Shown here one piece after another: positions 33,587 through 42,572 of a stretch of DNA of 64,000 nt; position 1 is the stretch's first letter; each line of letters opens with the position of its first letter. The DNA lies in NCBI RefSeq assembly GCF_036030735.1, contig NZ_CP107928.1, positions 4,836,001-4,900,000 of the forward strand, read 5' to 3'. Made by a program: the position numbers and the translations under genes. A model generated the notes under the pieces. That model had not been told where the DNA came from. It searched no databases and worked only from the letters and a program-made list of their open reading frames with translations. This DNA is from Streptomyces sp. NBC_00425. Its GTDB lineage: Bacteria > Actinomycetota > Actinomycetes > Streptomycetales > Streptomycetaceae.

Positions 33587-34069
33587 TCAGCCGTACATCC
33601 GACGCATCGCGAACTCGACCATCTGCTCCACGGCCTTTGCGTCGAACACCATCCGGTGCTCGCCCTCCATGTCGAGGACGAAGCCGTAGCCGGTGGGCAG
33701 CAGGTCGATCACCTCGGCGCCGGTGATCACGAAGTACTTGGACTCCTTGCCCGCGTACCGGCGCAGCTCCTTGAGACTGGTGAACATCGGGATCACCGGC
33801 TGCTGGGTGTTGTGCAGGGCGAGGAAGCCGGGATTGTCGCCGCGCGGGCAGTAGACCTTGGAGGTGGCGAAGACCTGCTGGAAGTCCTCCGCGGCCAGCT
33901 GCCCCGTGGTGAACGCGCGCACCGCGTCCGCGAGGGACGGCGGGGACGGCTCCGGATAGAGGGGCGGCTGCTGGCCGTACCCGCCATGGCCGCCGGGCAT
34001 CTGCTGCTGCGGCGACGCGTACTGCTGCTGCGCAGCACCGCCGTCCATGGGCTGGCCGTATCCGTACAT
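33587..34069 (-). CDS. SseB-family protein
   Basis: 160 residues, ATG 34069. A Gln/Gly/Pro-rich disordered N-terminus (MYGYGQPMDGGAAQQQYASP...) of about 50 residues precedes an SseB-type domain: FQQVFATSKVYCPRGDNPGF, IPMFTSLKELRRYAG and VIDLLPTGYGFVLDMEG. SseB proteins are of uncertain function; the family name comes from enhanced serine sensitivity. No ribosome site; TACTCT (34082-34077) lies 7 bases before the ATG, so leaderless expression is likely. Confidence 0.82.
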   Translation of the reverse strand: MYGYGQPMDGGAAQQQYASPQQQMPGGHGGYGQQPPLYPEPSPPSLADAVRAFTTGQLAAEDFQQVFATSKVYCPRGDNPGFLALHNTQQPVIPMFTSLKELRRYAGKESKYFVITGAEVIDLLPTGYGFVLDMEGEHRMVFDAKAVEQMVEFAMRRMYG

Positions 34070-34150
34070 GAGCGCAAGAGTACCGAGGCGCGCCGACGGC
34101 GGAGCCAGGTAGACCCTTCTCACACTTGGCCGGCGGGGGTTGCAACTTAT

Positions 34151-34162
34151 TACCGGCGGGTA
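34151..34162. promoter_or_regulatory. Candidate operator upstream of acyl-CoA dehydrogenase
   Basis: TACCGGCGGGTA dyad in an AT-rich promoter segment (34140-34200) that also has GTACTTGCTACTTGTCGGTA. Similar TACC...GGTA sites are used by TetR-type fatty-acid regulators in actinobacteria; assignment tentative. Confidence 0.4.
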
Positions 34163-34258
34163 GCATCATCGTAGGTACTTGCTACTTGTCGGTATGTGAA
34201 TCAGCGCGAGGATCCAGTGCCTCGCCCATCTCTCCAACGGATTCCGGGAGCCGTCGCC

Positions 34259-36085
34259 ATGGGGCACTACAAGTCGAATCTTCGCGACATCGAGTTCAAC
34301 CTCTTCGAGGTGCTCGGGCGCGACAAGCTGTACGGCACCGGCCCGTTCGAGGAGTTGGACACCGAGACCGCGAAGAGCATCCTCGAGGAGCTCACCCGCC
34401 TCTCGGAGAACGAGCTGGCGGAGTCGTTCACGGACGCCGACCGCAACCCCCCGGTCTTCGACCCGGAGACCAACACCGCGCCGGTCCCGGCCTCCTTCAA
34501 GAAGAGCTACCAGGCCTTCATGGACTCCGAGTACTGGCGGCTCGGTCTGCCCGAGGAGATCGGCGGCACCACCGCCCCGCCGTCCCTGATCTGGGGCTTC
34601 GCGGAGCTGATCCTCGGCGCGAACCCGGCCGTCTGGATGTACTCCTCCGGCCCGGCCTTCGCGGGCATCCTCTTCGACGAGGGCAACGACGTCCAGAAGA
34701 AGATCGCGCAGATCGCCGTCGAGAAGCAGTGGGGCTCGACGATGGTCCTCACCGAGCCCGACGCGGGTTCCGACGTGGGCGCCGGCCGCACCAAGGCCGT
34801 GCAGCAGGAGGACGGCTCCTGGCACATCGAGGGCGTCAAGCGCTTCATCACGTCCGGCGAGCACGACATGTCGGAGAACATCATCCACTACGTCCTCGCC
34901 CGCCCCGAGGGCGCCGGCCCCGGCACCAAGGGCCTGTCCCTGTTCATGGTCCCGAAGACGCTCTTCGACTTCGAGACCGGCGAGCTGGGCGAGCGCAACG
35001 GCGTCTACGCCACGAACGTCGAGCACAAGATGGGCCTCAAGGCGTCCAACACCTGCGAGATGACCTTCGGCGACCGGCACCCCGCCAAGGGCTGGCTGAT
35101 CGGCGACAAGCACGACGGCATCCGCCAGATGTTCCGCATCATCGAGTTCGCCCGCATGATGGTCGGCACGAAGGCGATCTCCACGCTCTCCACCGGCTAC
35201 CTCAACGCGCTCGAGTACGCCAAGGAGCGCGTCCAGGGTCCCGACCTGGCGAACTTCATGGACAAGGCCGCGCCCAAGGTCACCATCACCCACCACCCCG
35301 ACGTGCGCCGCGCGCTGATCACGCAGAAGGCGTACGCGGAGGGCATGCGCGCCCTCGTCCTCTACACGGCCTCGATCCAGGACGCGATCGCCGTGAAGGA
35401 GGCGAACGGCGAGGACGCGAAGACGGAGCACGCGCTCAACGACCTGCTCCTGCCGATCGTCAAGGGCTACGGCTCCGAGAAGGGCTACGAGCAGCTCGCC
35501 CAGTCGCTGCAGACCTTCGGCGGCTCCGGGTTCCTCCAGGAGTACCCGATCGAGCAGTACATCCGCGACGCCAAGATCGACACCCTCTACGAGGGCACCA
35601 CCGCGATCCAGGGCCAGGACTTCTTCTTCCGGAAGATCGTCCGCAACCAGGGCGCGGCGCTGAACTCCCTCGCCGAGGACATCAAGAAGTTCCTCGCGCT
35701 CGGCACCGGCGGCGAGCAGCTGGCCGGCGCCCGCGAGCACCTGGCCAAGGCGGCCGTCGAGCTCGAGGCCATCGTCGGCCTGATGCTGACCGACCTCGCG
35801 GCCACCGAGCAGGACGTCAAGAACATCTACAAGGTGGGCCTCAACACCACCCGCCTGCTGCTCGCCTCCGGTGACGTGATCGTCGGCTACCTGCTCCTCA
35901 AGGGCGCGGCGATCGCCGCCGAGAAGCTGGAGACGGCCTCCGCCAAGGACCGGCCGTTCTACACCGGCAAGATCGCGGCGGCGAAGTTCTTCGCGGCCAA
36001 CGTCCTGCCCGGCGTCACCCTGGCCCGCAAGATCGCCGCCGACGTCGAGCTGGACCTGATGGAGCTGGACGAGGCCGCGTTCTAG
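34259..36085 (+). CDS. Acyl-CoA dehydrogenase, long FadE type
   Basis: 608 residues, ATG 34259 with GGGAG about 10 bases upstream. FAD-dependent first step of fatty-acid beta-oxidation. N-terminal extension typical of the approximately 600-residue ACADs ([20 protein letters not shown]), then [20 protein letters not shown] (FAD/substrate motif), [28 protein letters not shown], and [36 protein letters not shown] holds the region of the catalytic Glu, and a C-terminal extra helical domain follows. Likely long-chain or branched acyl-CoA specific. A TACC...GGTA dyad upstream suggests control by a TetR-type fatty-acid repressor. Confidence 0.93.
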   Translation: MGHYKSNLRDIEFNLFEVLGRDKLYGTGPFEELDTETAKSILEELTRLSENELAESFTDADRNPPVFDPETNTAPVPASFKKSYQAFMDSEYWRLGLPEEIGGTTAPPSLIWGFAELILGANPAVWMYSSGPAFAGILFDEGNDVQKKIAQIAVEKQWGSTMVLTEPDAGSDVGAGRTKAVQQEDGSWHIEGVKRFITSGEHDMSENIIHYVLARPEGAGPGTKGLSLFMVPKTLFDFETGELGERNGVYATNVEHKMGLKASNTCEMTFGDRHPAKGWLIGDKHDGIRQMFRIIEFARMMVGTKAISTLSTGYLNALEYAKERVQGPDLANFMDKAAPKVTITHHPDVRRALITQKAYAEGMRALVLYTASIQDAIAVKEANGEDAKTEHALNDLLLPIVKGYGSEKGYEQLAQSLQTFGGSGFLQEYPIEQYIRDAKIDTLYEGTTAIQGQDFFFRKIVRNQGAALNSLAEDIKKFLALGTGGEQLAGAREHLAKAAVELEAIVGLMLTDLAATEQDVKNIYKVGLNTTRLLLASGDVIVGYLLLKGAAIAAEKLETASAKDRPFYTGKIAAAKFFAANVLPGVTLARKIAADVELDLMELDEAAF

Positions 36086-36380
36086 AACGCCCTCCGGACC
36101 CACCCCGGGGACGCGTTCCGGTCACCTCCGGGACGCGCTCCGGGCCGTGGTCAAGGCCGTGGTCGGGGGCGCCTTCGGGGTCACGCTCCGGGACGCCCCG
36201 AAGGCCACGTTCCGGGTCCTCTCCGGGTCCTCTCCGGGGCCACCGCTCCGGGTCCGTCCCAGGACGCAATCGGACTCACCAGGACTCACCAGGACAACCG
36301 CGCAGCACTCCACACGGTCCTCACGAGGGCCCGCTCCCATCCCCGGGAGCGGGCCCTCGTACGTCGTTAAGGTGAACACC
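36086..36380. other. Spacer between acyl-CoA dehydrogenase and aminopeptidase genes
   Basis: 295 bp with degenerate repeats of GACGCGCTCCGGG/CTCCGGGTCC type (36110-36260), a doubled ACTCACCAGG near 36275-36295, and a strong hairpin at 36323-36360. No gene seen. Confidence 0.6.
36323..36360 (+). terminator. Strong hairpin just upstream of aminopeptidase gene
   Basis: Perfect 16-bp stem ACGAGGGCCCGCTCCC with loop ATCCCC. It lies 20 bases before the M18 aminopeptidase ATG and 238 bases after the acyl-CoA dehydrogenase stop; either a distant terminator or a leader hairpin. Confidence 0.75.
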
Positions 36381-37703
36381 ATGAGCGAACCCTCCCGCTT
36401 CGACCGCGGCCACACCGACGACCTCATGACGTATCTGACGGCGAGCCCGTCGCCGTATCACGCCGTGGCGAACGCGGCCGAGCGGCTCGAGAAGGCCGGA
36501 TTCCGCCAGGTCTCGGAGACGGACGCCTGGGACGCCGAGACGCACGGCGTCTCCGCCTCCGGCAGCGGCGGCCGGTATGTGCTGCGCGGGGGCGCGATCG
36601 TGGCCTGGTACGTGCCCGAGGGGGCGGCGCCGCACACGCCGTTCCGGATCATCGGCGCGCACACCGACTCCCCGAACCTGCGCGTCAAGCCGCTGCCCGA
36701 CACCGGCACGCAGGGCTGGCGGCAGGTGGCCGTGGAGATCTACGGCGGCCCGCTGCTCAACTCCTGGCTCGACCGCGACCTCGGCCTCGCGGGCCGGCTG
36801 ACCCTGCGGGACGGCACGACGCGCCTCGTCGACATCGGCCGCCCGCTGTTGCGCGTCCCCCAACTCGCCATCCACCTCGACCGGTCGGTGAACGCCGACG
36901 GCCTCAAGCTCGACAAGCAGCGTCACCTCCAGCCCGTCTGGGGCCTCGGCGGCGACGTGCGCGACGGCGACCTGATCGCCTTCGTGGAGGAGGAGGCCGG
37001 GCTGACCCCGGGCCAGGTCACCGGCTGGGACCTGATGGCGCACTCCGTGGAGCCGCCCGCCTACCTGGGCCGCGACCAGGAGCTGGTGGCCGGCCCGCGC
37101 ATGGACAACCTGCTGTCCGTGCACGCCGGCACCGCGGCGCTGGCCGCCGTGGCGACGGGCGGCGCGCAGCCCCCGTACATCCCGGTGCTGGCCGCCTTCG
37201 ACCACGAGGAGAACGGCTCGCAGTCCGACACCGGCGCGGACGGCCCGCTGCTCGGCAGCGTGCTGGAACGTTCGGTCTTCGCGCGCGGAGGCTCGTACGA
37301 GGACCGGGCGAGAGCCTTCGCGGGCACCGTCTGTCTCTCCTCCGACACCGGGCACGCCGTGCACCCCAACTACGCGGAGCGGCACGACCCGACGCACCAC
37401 CCGCGGGTCAACGGCGGGCCGATCCTCAAGGTCAACGTCAACAACCGCTATGCGACGGACGGCACCGGACGGGCCGTGTTCGCCGCGGCCTGCGAGAAGG
37501 CGGGCGTGCCGTTCCAGAACTTCGTCTCCAACAACTCCATGCCGTGCGGCACGACCATCGGCCCCATCACCGCGGCCCGGCACGGCATCCGCACCGTCGA
37601 CATCGGCGTGGCCATCCTGTCGATGCACAGCGCACGGGAGTTGTGCGGCGACGCCGACCCGTACCTGCTGGCCAACGCGCTCACGGCGTTCCTGCGGGGA
37701 TAG
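36381..37703 (+). CDS. M18 family aminopeptidase
   Basis: 440 residues, ATG 36381 with AAGGTGA 6 bases upstream. M18 metallopeptidase: IIGAHTDSPNLRVKP (first His and Asp zinc ligands), AGPRMDNLLSVHA (bridging Asp), AAFDHEENGSQSDTGADGPLL (catalytic Glu and Glu ligand), SSDTGHAVHPNYAERHDP and NSMPCGTTIGPITAARHGI...VDIGVAILSMHS (last ligand His). All ligands are present, so it should be an active dizinc, dodecameric cytosolic aminopeptidase preferring acidic or neutral N-terminal residues (family knowledge). Confidence 0.95.
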   Translation: MSEPSRFDRGHTDDLMTYLTASPSPYHAVANAAERLEKAGFRQVSETDAWDAETHGVSASGSGGRYVLRGGAIVAWYVPEGAAPHTPFRIIGAHTDSPNLRVKPLPDTGTQGWRQVAVEIYGGPLLNSWLDRDLGLAGRLTLRDGTTRLVDIGRPLLRVPQLAIHLDRSVNADGLKLDKQRHLQPVWGLGGDVRDGDLIAFVEEEAGLTPGQVTGWDLMAHSVEPPAYLGRDQELVAGPRMDNLLSVHAGTAALAAVATGGAQPPYIPVLAAFDHEENGSQSDTGADGPLLGSVLERSVFARGGSYEDRARAFAGTVCLSSDTGHAVHPNYAERHDPTHHPRVNGGPILKVNVNNRYATDGTGRAVFAAACEKAGVPFQNFVSNNSMPCGTTIGPITAARHGIRTVDIGVAILSMHSARELCGDADPYLLANALTAFLRG

Positions 37704-37809
37704 CGGCCGGTCGGCGAACGCGCCCCCGACGCATGGGAGTCGACCGTCCGGGTACCCGGATTCCGGTGGTGGACCGGAACGGCCGGTACACCGGACAGGA
37801 GGCAACACC

Positions 37810-38061
37810 ATGGGCCTCGGCGGATGCATCATCCTCATCGCCGTGGGAGCCATCCTCACGTTCGCGACCGACTGGGACATGCAGGGCGTCAACCTCGACC
37901 TGGTCGGCGTGATCCTGATGATCGTCGGCCTGATCGGCGTGACGACCTTCAGCAGCATCGCCCGGCGCCGCCGTGTGATGGTGCCTCCCGCCTCGACCAC
38001 GGTGGTCGAGACCGAGCGGCACCACCACCGCGACGGCTACAGCGACGGCTACGGCGCCTGA
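37810..38061 (+). CDS. Small membrane protein, DUF6458 type
   Basis: 83 residues, ATG 37810 with GGAGG 9 bases upstream. Two hydrophobic helices (GCIILIAVGAILTFAT and VGVILMIVGLIGVTTF) joined by DWDMQGVNLDL, then a basic RRRR stop-transfer and a His/Tyr-rich tail (TERHHHRDGYSDGYGA). The pattern fits the actinobacterial DUF6458 family of unknown function. Confidence 0.82.
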   Translation: MGLGGCIILIAVGAILTFATDWDMQGVNLDLVGVILMIVGLIGVTTFSSIARRRRVMVPPASTTVVETERHHHRDGYSDGYGA

Positions 38062-38115
38062 CCGCGGCCGCCGTGACCGGCGACCGTGACCCCGGCCGGG
38101 CCGCAGGGCCGCAGG

Positions 38116-39957
38116 TCAGGCCTGCGGGTCCAGACCGGCGAGAACCAGCGGCAGCCGGTCCGCCGCACCCTCGGTGAGGCGGACCGGGACCCCCCAGTCC
38201 TGCTGGTGGACATGGCAGGCCGGGTACTCGTTGGCCGGGTCGTCGTCGCACGAGGCCGCCATCGCGGACACGTGCAGGACCCCTTCGGGCACCGCGGGAT
38301 CGAGTTCCAGCGCGCGGGTCAGGTCCGTGCCCGCGCCCTCGCCCTTCACCAGCAGCTCGGGCGGGGTGGCGGAGACCAGCAGCCGCGTCGACGGACCGTA
38401 TCGCGTGTCCAGCTTCTGACCGGCCGGCGCCTGGAAGATCACGTCCAGACGCAGCGGGCCCGGTGCGACCTCGGTCGCCGCTCGCCGGGTGCGGTGGGCC
38501 ACCGCGTCCACCGTGACGGCCTCCTCCGGCAGCCGCAGCCGGGTCAGCCGGTGCCGGGCCGACTCGACGACCACGATGTCCTCGCCGGCCAGGACGGCGT
38601 CGCTCGGCTCCCTCAGATCCGTCGCCAGCGTGCTGACCTCGCCCGTCGCCGGGTCGTAGCGGCGCAGGGCGTGGTTGTAGGTGTCGCTGACGGCGACCGA
38701 GCCGTCGGGCAGGACGGTGACGCCCAGCGGATGCTGGAGCAGCGCCTGGTCTGCCGCGCCGTCGCGGTGCCCGAAGTCGAACAGCCCGGTGCCGACGGCC
38801 GTGTGCACGACGCCCGCCCGGTCCACCCAGCGCAGCGCCGACGTCTCGGAGTCGGCGACCCACAGCCGCTCCCCGCCCGGCGCGGCGGCGAGACCCGACG
38901 GCTGGGCGAACCAGGCCTCGGCTCCCGGTCCGTCGACGAGCCCCTCGTTGGTCGTGCCCGCCACGACGCCCACCGTGCCGTCGGCCGGGTCGTACGCCCA
39001 CAGCTGGTGCACACCGGCCATGGCGATCCACACCCGGCCGCCGAACAGCGCCACGTCCCACGGCGAGGAGAGGTCGACCTCACGCGCGGGGCCGGACGTC
39101 GGCGACCCCTGCCACCACTGCCTGCCGGTCCCGGCGAGGGTCGTCACGGCCCCCGAGTCCAGGTCGAGCCGGCGCAGGGCGTGGTTGACGGTGTCGGCGA
39201 CGACCACGGCGGAGTCGTCGAGCAGGGCGAGGCCCTGAGGCTCGTTGAAGGCGGCGTTCGACGCCGTGCCGTCGGCGAGGCCGCGCGCACCGGACCCGAT
39301 CCGGCGCACCACCGTCTCCCCGTCCTCCGCGAGCTCCACGAGCTGGTGCCGCGTGGTGTCGCTGACCAGGATGTTCCCGCCGGGCAACACCAGAGCCTTG
39401 CCCGGGAAGCGCAGGGCGGTCGGCTCGGGCTCCGGCGCCACGTACGGCCCGTCCCCGCGCCGCAGCGTGCCCTTCGCCGCGTGCTCGGCCTCCAGCTCCG
39501 CCACCAGCCGCTCGATGGCGTGCACATGCCCCTCGCCGGCGTGCTGCGCGACGACGTACCCCTCCGGGTCGATCACGACGAGCGTCGGCCACGCACGGAC
39601 CGCGTACTGCTTCCAGGTCGCGAGCTCGGGGTCGTCGAGCACCGGATGCTCGACGCCGTACCGCTCGACGGCGTCGACGACCGCCTGGTGCTCGGCCTCG
39701 TGCACGAACTTCGGCGAGTGCACACCGACCACGACCACCGTGTCCCGGTGCTTCTCCTCCAACTCCCGCAACTCGTCCAGAACATGCAGACAGTTCACAC
39801 AGCAGAACGTCCAGAAATCGAGAACGACGATGCGTCCGCGCAGTTCGGCGAGGGTGTACTGCCGCCCGCCCGTGTTCAGCCAGCCGCCCTTGCCGATCAG
39901 CTCGGGGGCACGGACACGGAGGCGACGGGGGGCCGGGGCCGGTGAGGAGTCGGTCAT
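38116..39957 (-). CDS. Thioredoxin-like / NHL-repeat protein
   Basis: 613 residues, ATG 39957. Residues about 15-160 form a thioredoxin fold with active-site FWTFCCVNCLHVL (CxxC) and the cis-Pro region RAWPTLVVIDPEGY. Residues about 190-500 form NHL beta-propeller repeats (GGNILVSDTTRHQLVELA, FNEPQGLALLDDSAVVVADT, HPLGVTVLPDGSVAVSDTYN). A C-terminal beta domain follows. It has the architecture of NHLRC2, a protein conserved from bacteria to humans with an unclear redox/scaffold role. No signal peptide, so cytoplasmic. Confidence 0.92.
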   Translation of the reverse strand: MTDSSPAPAPRRLRVRAPELIGKGGWLNTGGRQYTLAELRGRIVVLDFWTFCCVNCLHVLDELRELEEKHRDTVVVVGVHSPKFVHEAEHQAVVDAVERYGVEHPVLDDPELATWKQYAVRAWPTLVVIDPEGYVVAQHAGEGHVHAIERLVAELEAEHAAKGTLRRGDGPYVAPEPEPTALRFPGKALVLPGGNILVSDTTRHQLVELAEDGETVVRRIGSGARGLADGTASNAAFNEPQGLALLDDSAVVVADTVNHALRRLDLDSGAVTTLAGTGRQWWQGSPTSGPAREVDLSSPWDVALFGGRVWIAMAGVHQLWAYDPADGTVGVVAGTTNEGLVDGPGAEAWFAQPSGLAAAPGGERLWVADSETSALRWVDRAGVVHTAVGTGLFDFGHRDGAADQALLQHPLGVTVLPDGSVAVSDTYNHALRRYDPATGEVSTLATDLREPSDAVLAGEDIVVVESARHRLTRLRLPEEAVTVDAVAHRTRRAATEVAPGPLRLDVIFQAPAGQKLDTRYGPSTRLLVSATPPELLVKGEGAGTDLTRALELDPAVPEGVLHVSAMAASCDDDPANEYPACHVHQQDWGVPVRLTEGAADRLPLVLAGLDPQA

Positions 39958-40095
39958 GCCTCAAGGGTGCCACCGGCCACCGACAGTCACGCCCCGGCCC
40001 CCTTTCCGCCGGTCGCCGCCGCAGTCGGGTCATTCCTCGCGGCTTTTCCCGCCCGGGCCGGGAAGGTCCCGCCGGACCGGGGAAGCGGTAACGGT

Positions 40096-40593
40096 ATGAG
40101 ATTTCTCGTGCGTGACCGGCTGCTCGGGCTCGGAGACGACTACTGGATCGAGGACGACCGCGGCGAAAAGGTCTACCTCGTCGACGGCAAGGCGATGCGG
40201 CTGCGGGACACCTTCGAGCTGAAGGACACCCGCGGGCGGATCCTGATCGACATCCACCAGAAGATGTTCGCCCTGCGGGACACCATGGTGATCGAGCGGG
40301 ACGGCGAACCGCTGGCCACGATCCGGCGCAAGCGGCTGTCGCTGCTGCGCAACCACTACCGGGTGGCGCTGGCGGACGGCCGCACCGAGCTCGACGTCAG
40401 CGGCAAGATCCTCGACCGGGAGTTCGCGGTCGAGTACGACGGCGAACTCCTGGCCGTCGTGTCACGGCGTTGGCTGCACGTCCGCGAGACGTACGGCGTC
40501 GACGTCGTGCGCGAGGACGCGGACCCGGCGCTGCTGATCGCGGTGGCGGTGTGCGTGATCCACCTCGCCGACAAGGAGCGGCACGACGACTGA
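40096..40593 (+). CDS. LURP-one-related protein
   Basis: 165 residues, ATG 40096. Tubby-like LURP-one fold: DYWIEDDRGEKVYLVDGKAM, RLRDTFELKDTRGRILIDIH, QKMFALRDTMVIERDGEPLA and FAVEYDGELLAVVSRRW. Cytoplasmic, possibly membrane-associated through phospholipid binding as in scramblase/tubby relatives. Function in bacteria unknown. Confidence 0.9.
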   Translation: MRFLVRDRLLGLGDDYWIEDDRGEKVYLVDGKAMRLRDTFELKDTRGRILIDIHQKMFALRDTMVIERDGEPLATIRRKRLSLLRNHYRVALADGRTELDVSGKILDREFAVEYDGELLAVVSRRWLHVRETYGVDVVREDADPALLIAVAVCVIHLADKERHDD

Positions 40594-40596
40594 GAA

Positions 40597-40636
40597 TCAG
40601 CCGGTCAGCCGGTCAGGCGGTCAACCGGTCAACCGG
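40597..40636. repeat. 8-bp tandem repeat (5 copies)
   Basis: TCAGCCGG twice, TCAGGCGG, then TCAACCGG twice, in register, between the converging LURP-one and nitrilase genes. Confidence 0.85.
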
Positions 40637-40641
40637 GCGGG

Positions 40642-41460
40642 TCAGCGGGTAGGGGTGCGCAGGCCGAGGACGCGGTCCTTGAGGGCCGGGAACAGTTCGC
40701 GGGTCGTGGGGACGGCGGCCGGGTCGAACTCGACGGTCAGGACCTCCTCGCCGGGGCCCGCCTCGGCCAGCACCTCACCCCACGGGTCGACCACGACCGA
40801 GTGACCCGCCTGCAGGACTCCGGCGTGCGTCCCGGCCGTTCCACAGGCGAGCACGAACGCCTGGTTCTCGACCGCCCGCGCCCGGGCCAGCAGCGTCCAG
40901 TGCGCCCGCCGGCGCTCCGGCCAGCCCGCGGAGAGGACGAGGGTCTCCGCGCCGGCGTCCACGAGCGCGCGGAACAGTTCGGGGAAACGGAGGTCGTAAC
41001 AGGTGGCGACGCCCACGGTCGTCTCGGGGAGGCGGACCGTCACCGGGTCCTCGCCCGCGCTCATCAGCACGGCCTCGCCCTTGTCGAAGCCGAAGCGGTG
41101 GATCTTGCGGTAGGCGGCGGCCAGCTCACCGGAGGGGGAGAAGACGAGCGACGTGTTGTAGAGGGGCCCCTCGTCCCCGGCGGAGCCGGTCGCGGCCGGC
41201 GCCCGTTCCGGGATCGAGCCCGCGTGCAGCCACACGCCCGCGTCGCTCGCCGCCTTCGCCATCGCCTCGAACGTCGGGCCGTTCAACGGCTCGGCCTCGT
41301 CGGCGAACCGCTCGTAGGCGAACGCGCCGGTCGTCCACAGCTCAGGCAGCACCACGAGGTCGGCCGCGGCCTGTTCTCTTACCAGCGCGGCGGCCCGCAA
41401 CCGTCGCGCTTCGACCGATTCGTCCTCATCTACGGCGATCTGGAGGAGAGAGGCGCGCAC
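40642..41460 (-). CDS. Nitrilase-superfamily carbon-nitrogen hydrolase
   Basis: 272 residues, GTG 41460 with GGTGG 6 bases upstream. Glu-Lys-Cys triad visible: Glu in VVLPELWTTG, Lys in AYRKIHRFGFDKGE and Cys in VGVATCYDLRFPELFRAL. The profile is of the omega-amidase/Nit2-like or general C-N hydrolase group. It hydrolyses an amide such as 2-oxoglutaramate or deaminated glutathione in the best-known relatives; the substrate here is unknown. Divergent from the mycothiol-dependent isomerase family gene. Confidence 0.92.
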   Translation of the reverse strand: MRASLLQIAVDEDESVEARRLRAAALVREQAAADLVVLPELWTTGAFAYERFADEAEPLNGPTFEAMAKAASDAGVWLHAGSIPERAPAATGSAGDEGPLYNTSLVFSPSGELAAAYRKIHRFGFDKGEAVLMSAGEDPVTVRLPETTVGVATCYDLRFPELFRALVDAGAETLVLSAGWPERRRAHWTLLARARAVENQAFVLACGTAGTHAGVLQAGHSVVVDPWGEVLAEAGPGEEVLTVEFDPAAVPTTRELFPALKDRVLGLRTPTR

Positions 41461-41654
41461 ACTACCACCGTCCTGGCATTCGAGTAGTCCACACGGGCCT
41501 ACGATCGTCACACGAAAGCACTGCCGGGGTGCCTCACAGCAGCGTAACTTAGCGTTCCGTAGAGACCCGCCGACACCTGCCGACACCCGCCACCTCCCGC
41601 TGGCAACGCCGCCACAGCCCACCCGAGTACCGACCGCCGAGGGGTCCCGTTTCC

Positions 41655-42479
41655 GTGAGTCTGCATCCCACCCTCCAGCCCTACGCCGACGCCTGGACCC
41701 ACTCCATCGAAGCGATATCCGAGCTGGTGCAGCCTCTGGTGGAGGCGGACTGGAACCGCCGGACGCCGTGCCCGGGCTGGTCGGTCCGCGACATCGTGTC
41801 GCACGTCATCGGGCTGGACTGCGAGATGTACGGCGACCCGCGCCCGATCCACACCCTCCCGCGCGACCTGTTCCACGTCACCAACGACCTCCAGCGCTAC
41901 ATGGAGATGCAGGTCGACGTCCGCCGTCACCACACGGCGCCGGAGATGACGTCCGAGCTGGAGTACACGGTCATCCGCCGCAACCGGCAGCTGCGCAACG
42001 AGATGCGCCAGCCCCACACGACGGTGCGCGGTCCGCTCGGCACCGAGCTCACGCTCGAGGAGTCGATGCGGCTCCACGCGTTCAACGTCTGGGTGCACGA
42101 GCAGGATCTGCGCACCGCCCTCGGCCGGCCCGGCAACCTCGACTCCCCCGGCGCGCACATCGCCCGCGACGCGCTGCTGGCCGAACTCCCGGCGGTCGTC
42201 GCCGAGAAGGCCGACGCCCCGCGCAGTTCCGCGGTCGTCTTCGACGTGCACGGCCCGATCGAGTTCCTGCGCACCATCCGCGTCGACATCCAGGGGCGCG
42301 GCACCCTGGAGACGGCGCCCGCGCTCGGCCCCGCCGCCGCGTTCACCCTCGACTGGGAGACGTTCGTCCGTCTGGCCTGCGGCCGGGTGTCGGCGGACGC
42401 CGTCGCCGACCGGGTGAAGGCGGAGGGGGAGCCGGAGCTGACGGCGGCCATCCTGCGGAACTTCGCGGTCACCCGGTAG
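41655..42479 (+). CDS. Maleylpyruvate isomerase-fold, mycothiol-dependent type protein
   Basis: 274 residues, GTG 41655 with GAGGGG 10 bases upstream. N-terminal DinB-like bundle with PCPGWSVRDIVSHVIGLDCEM, the signature of the MDMPI_N domain, followed by RLHAFNVWVHEQDLRTALGR (third metal-binding His region) and a C-terminal MDMPI_C-type beta domain (AAFTLDWETFVRLACGRV). The His residues typical of the metal site are present. Family members use mycothiol for isomerisation or detoxification; substrate unknown. Confidence 0.9.
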   Translation: MSLHPTLQPYADAWTHSIEAISELVQPLVEADWNRRTPCPGWSVRDIVSHVIGLDCEMYGDPRPIHTLPRDLFHVTNDLQRYMEMQVDVRRHHTAPEMTSELEYTVIRRNRQLRNEMRQPHTTVRGPLGTELTLEESMRLHAFNVWVHEQDLRTALGRPGNLDSPGAHIARDALLAELPAVVAEKADAPRSSAVVFDVHGPIEFLRTIRVDIQGRGTLETAPALGPAAAFTLDWETFVRLACGRVSADAVADRVKAEGEPELTAAILRNFAVTR

Positions 42480-42509
42480 ACCGGCGCCGGCCGGGTGCGG
42501 GACCCGACG

Positions 42510-42548
42510 AGAACGGGCCCGTCGTGATCGTCACGACGGGCCCGTTCT
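42510..42548. terminator. Bidirectional terminator
   Basis: Perfect 18-bp stem AGAACGGGCCCGTCGTGA with 3-nt loop, between the isomerase-family gene and the convergent D-Ala-D-Ala carboxypeptidase gene. Confidence 0.9.
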
Positions 42549-42572
42549 CCGTGCTCAGTGGTTGACCGGAGG

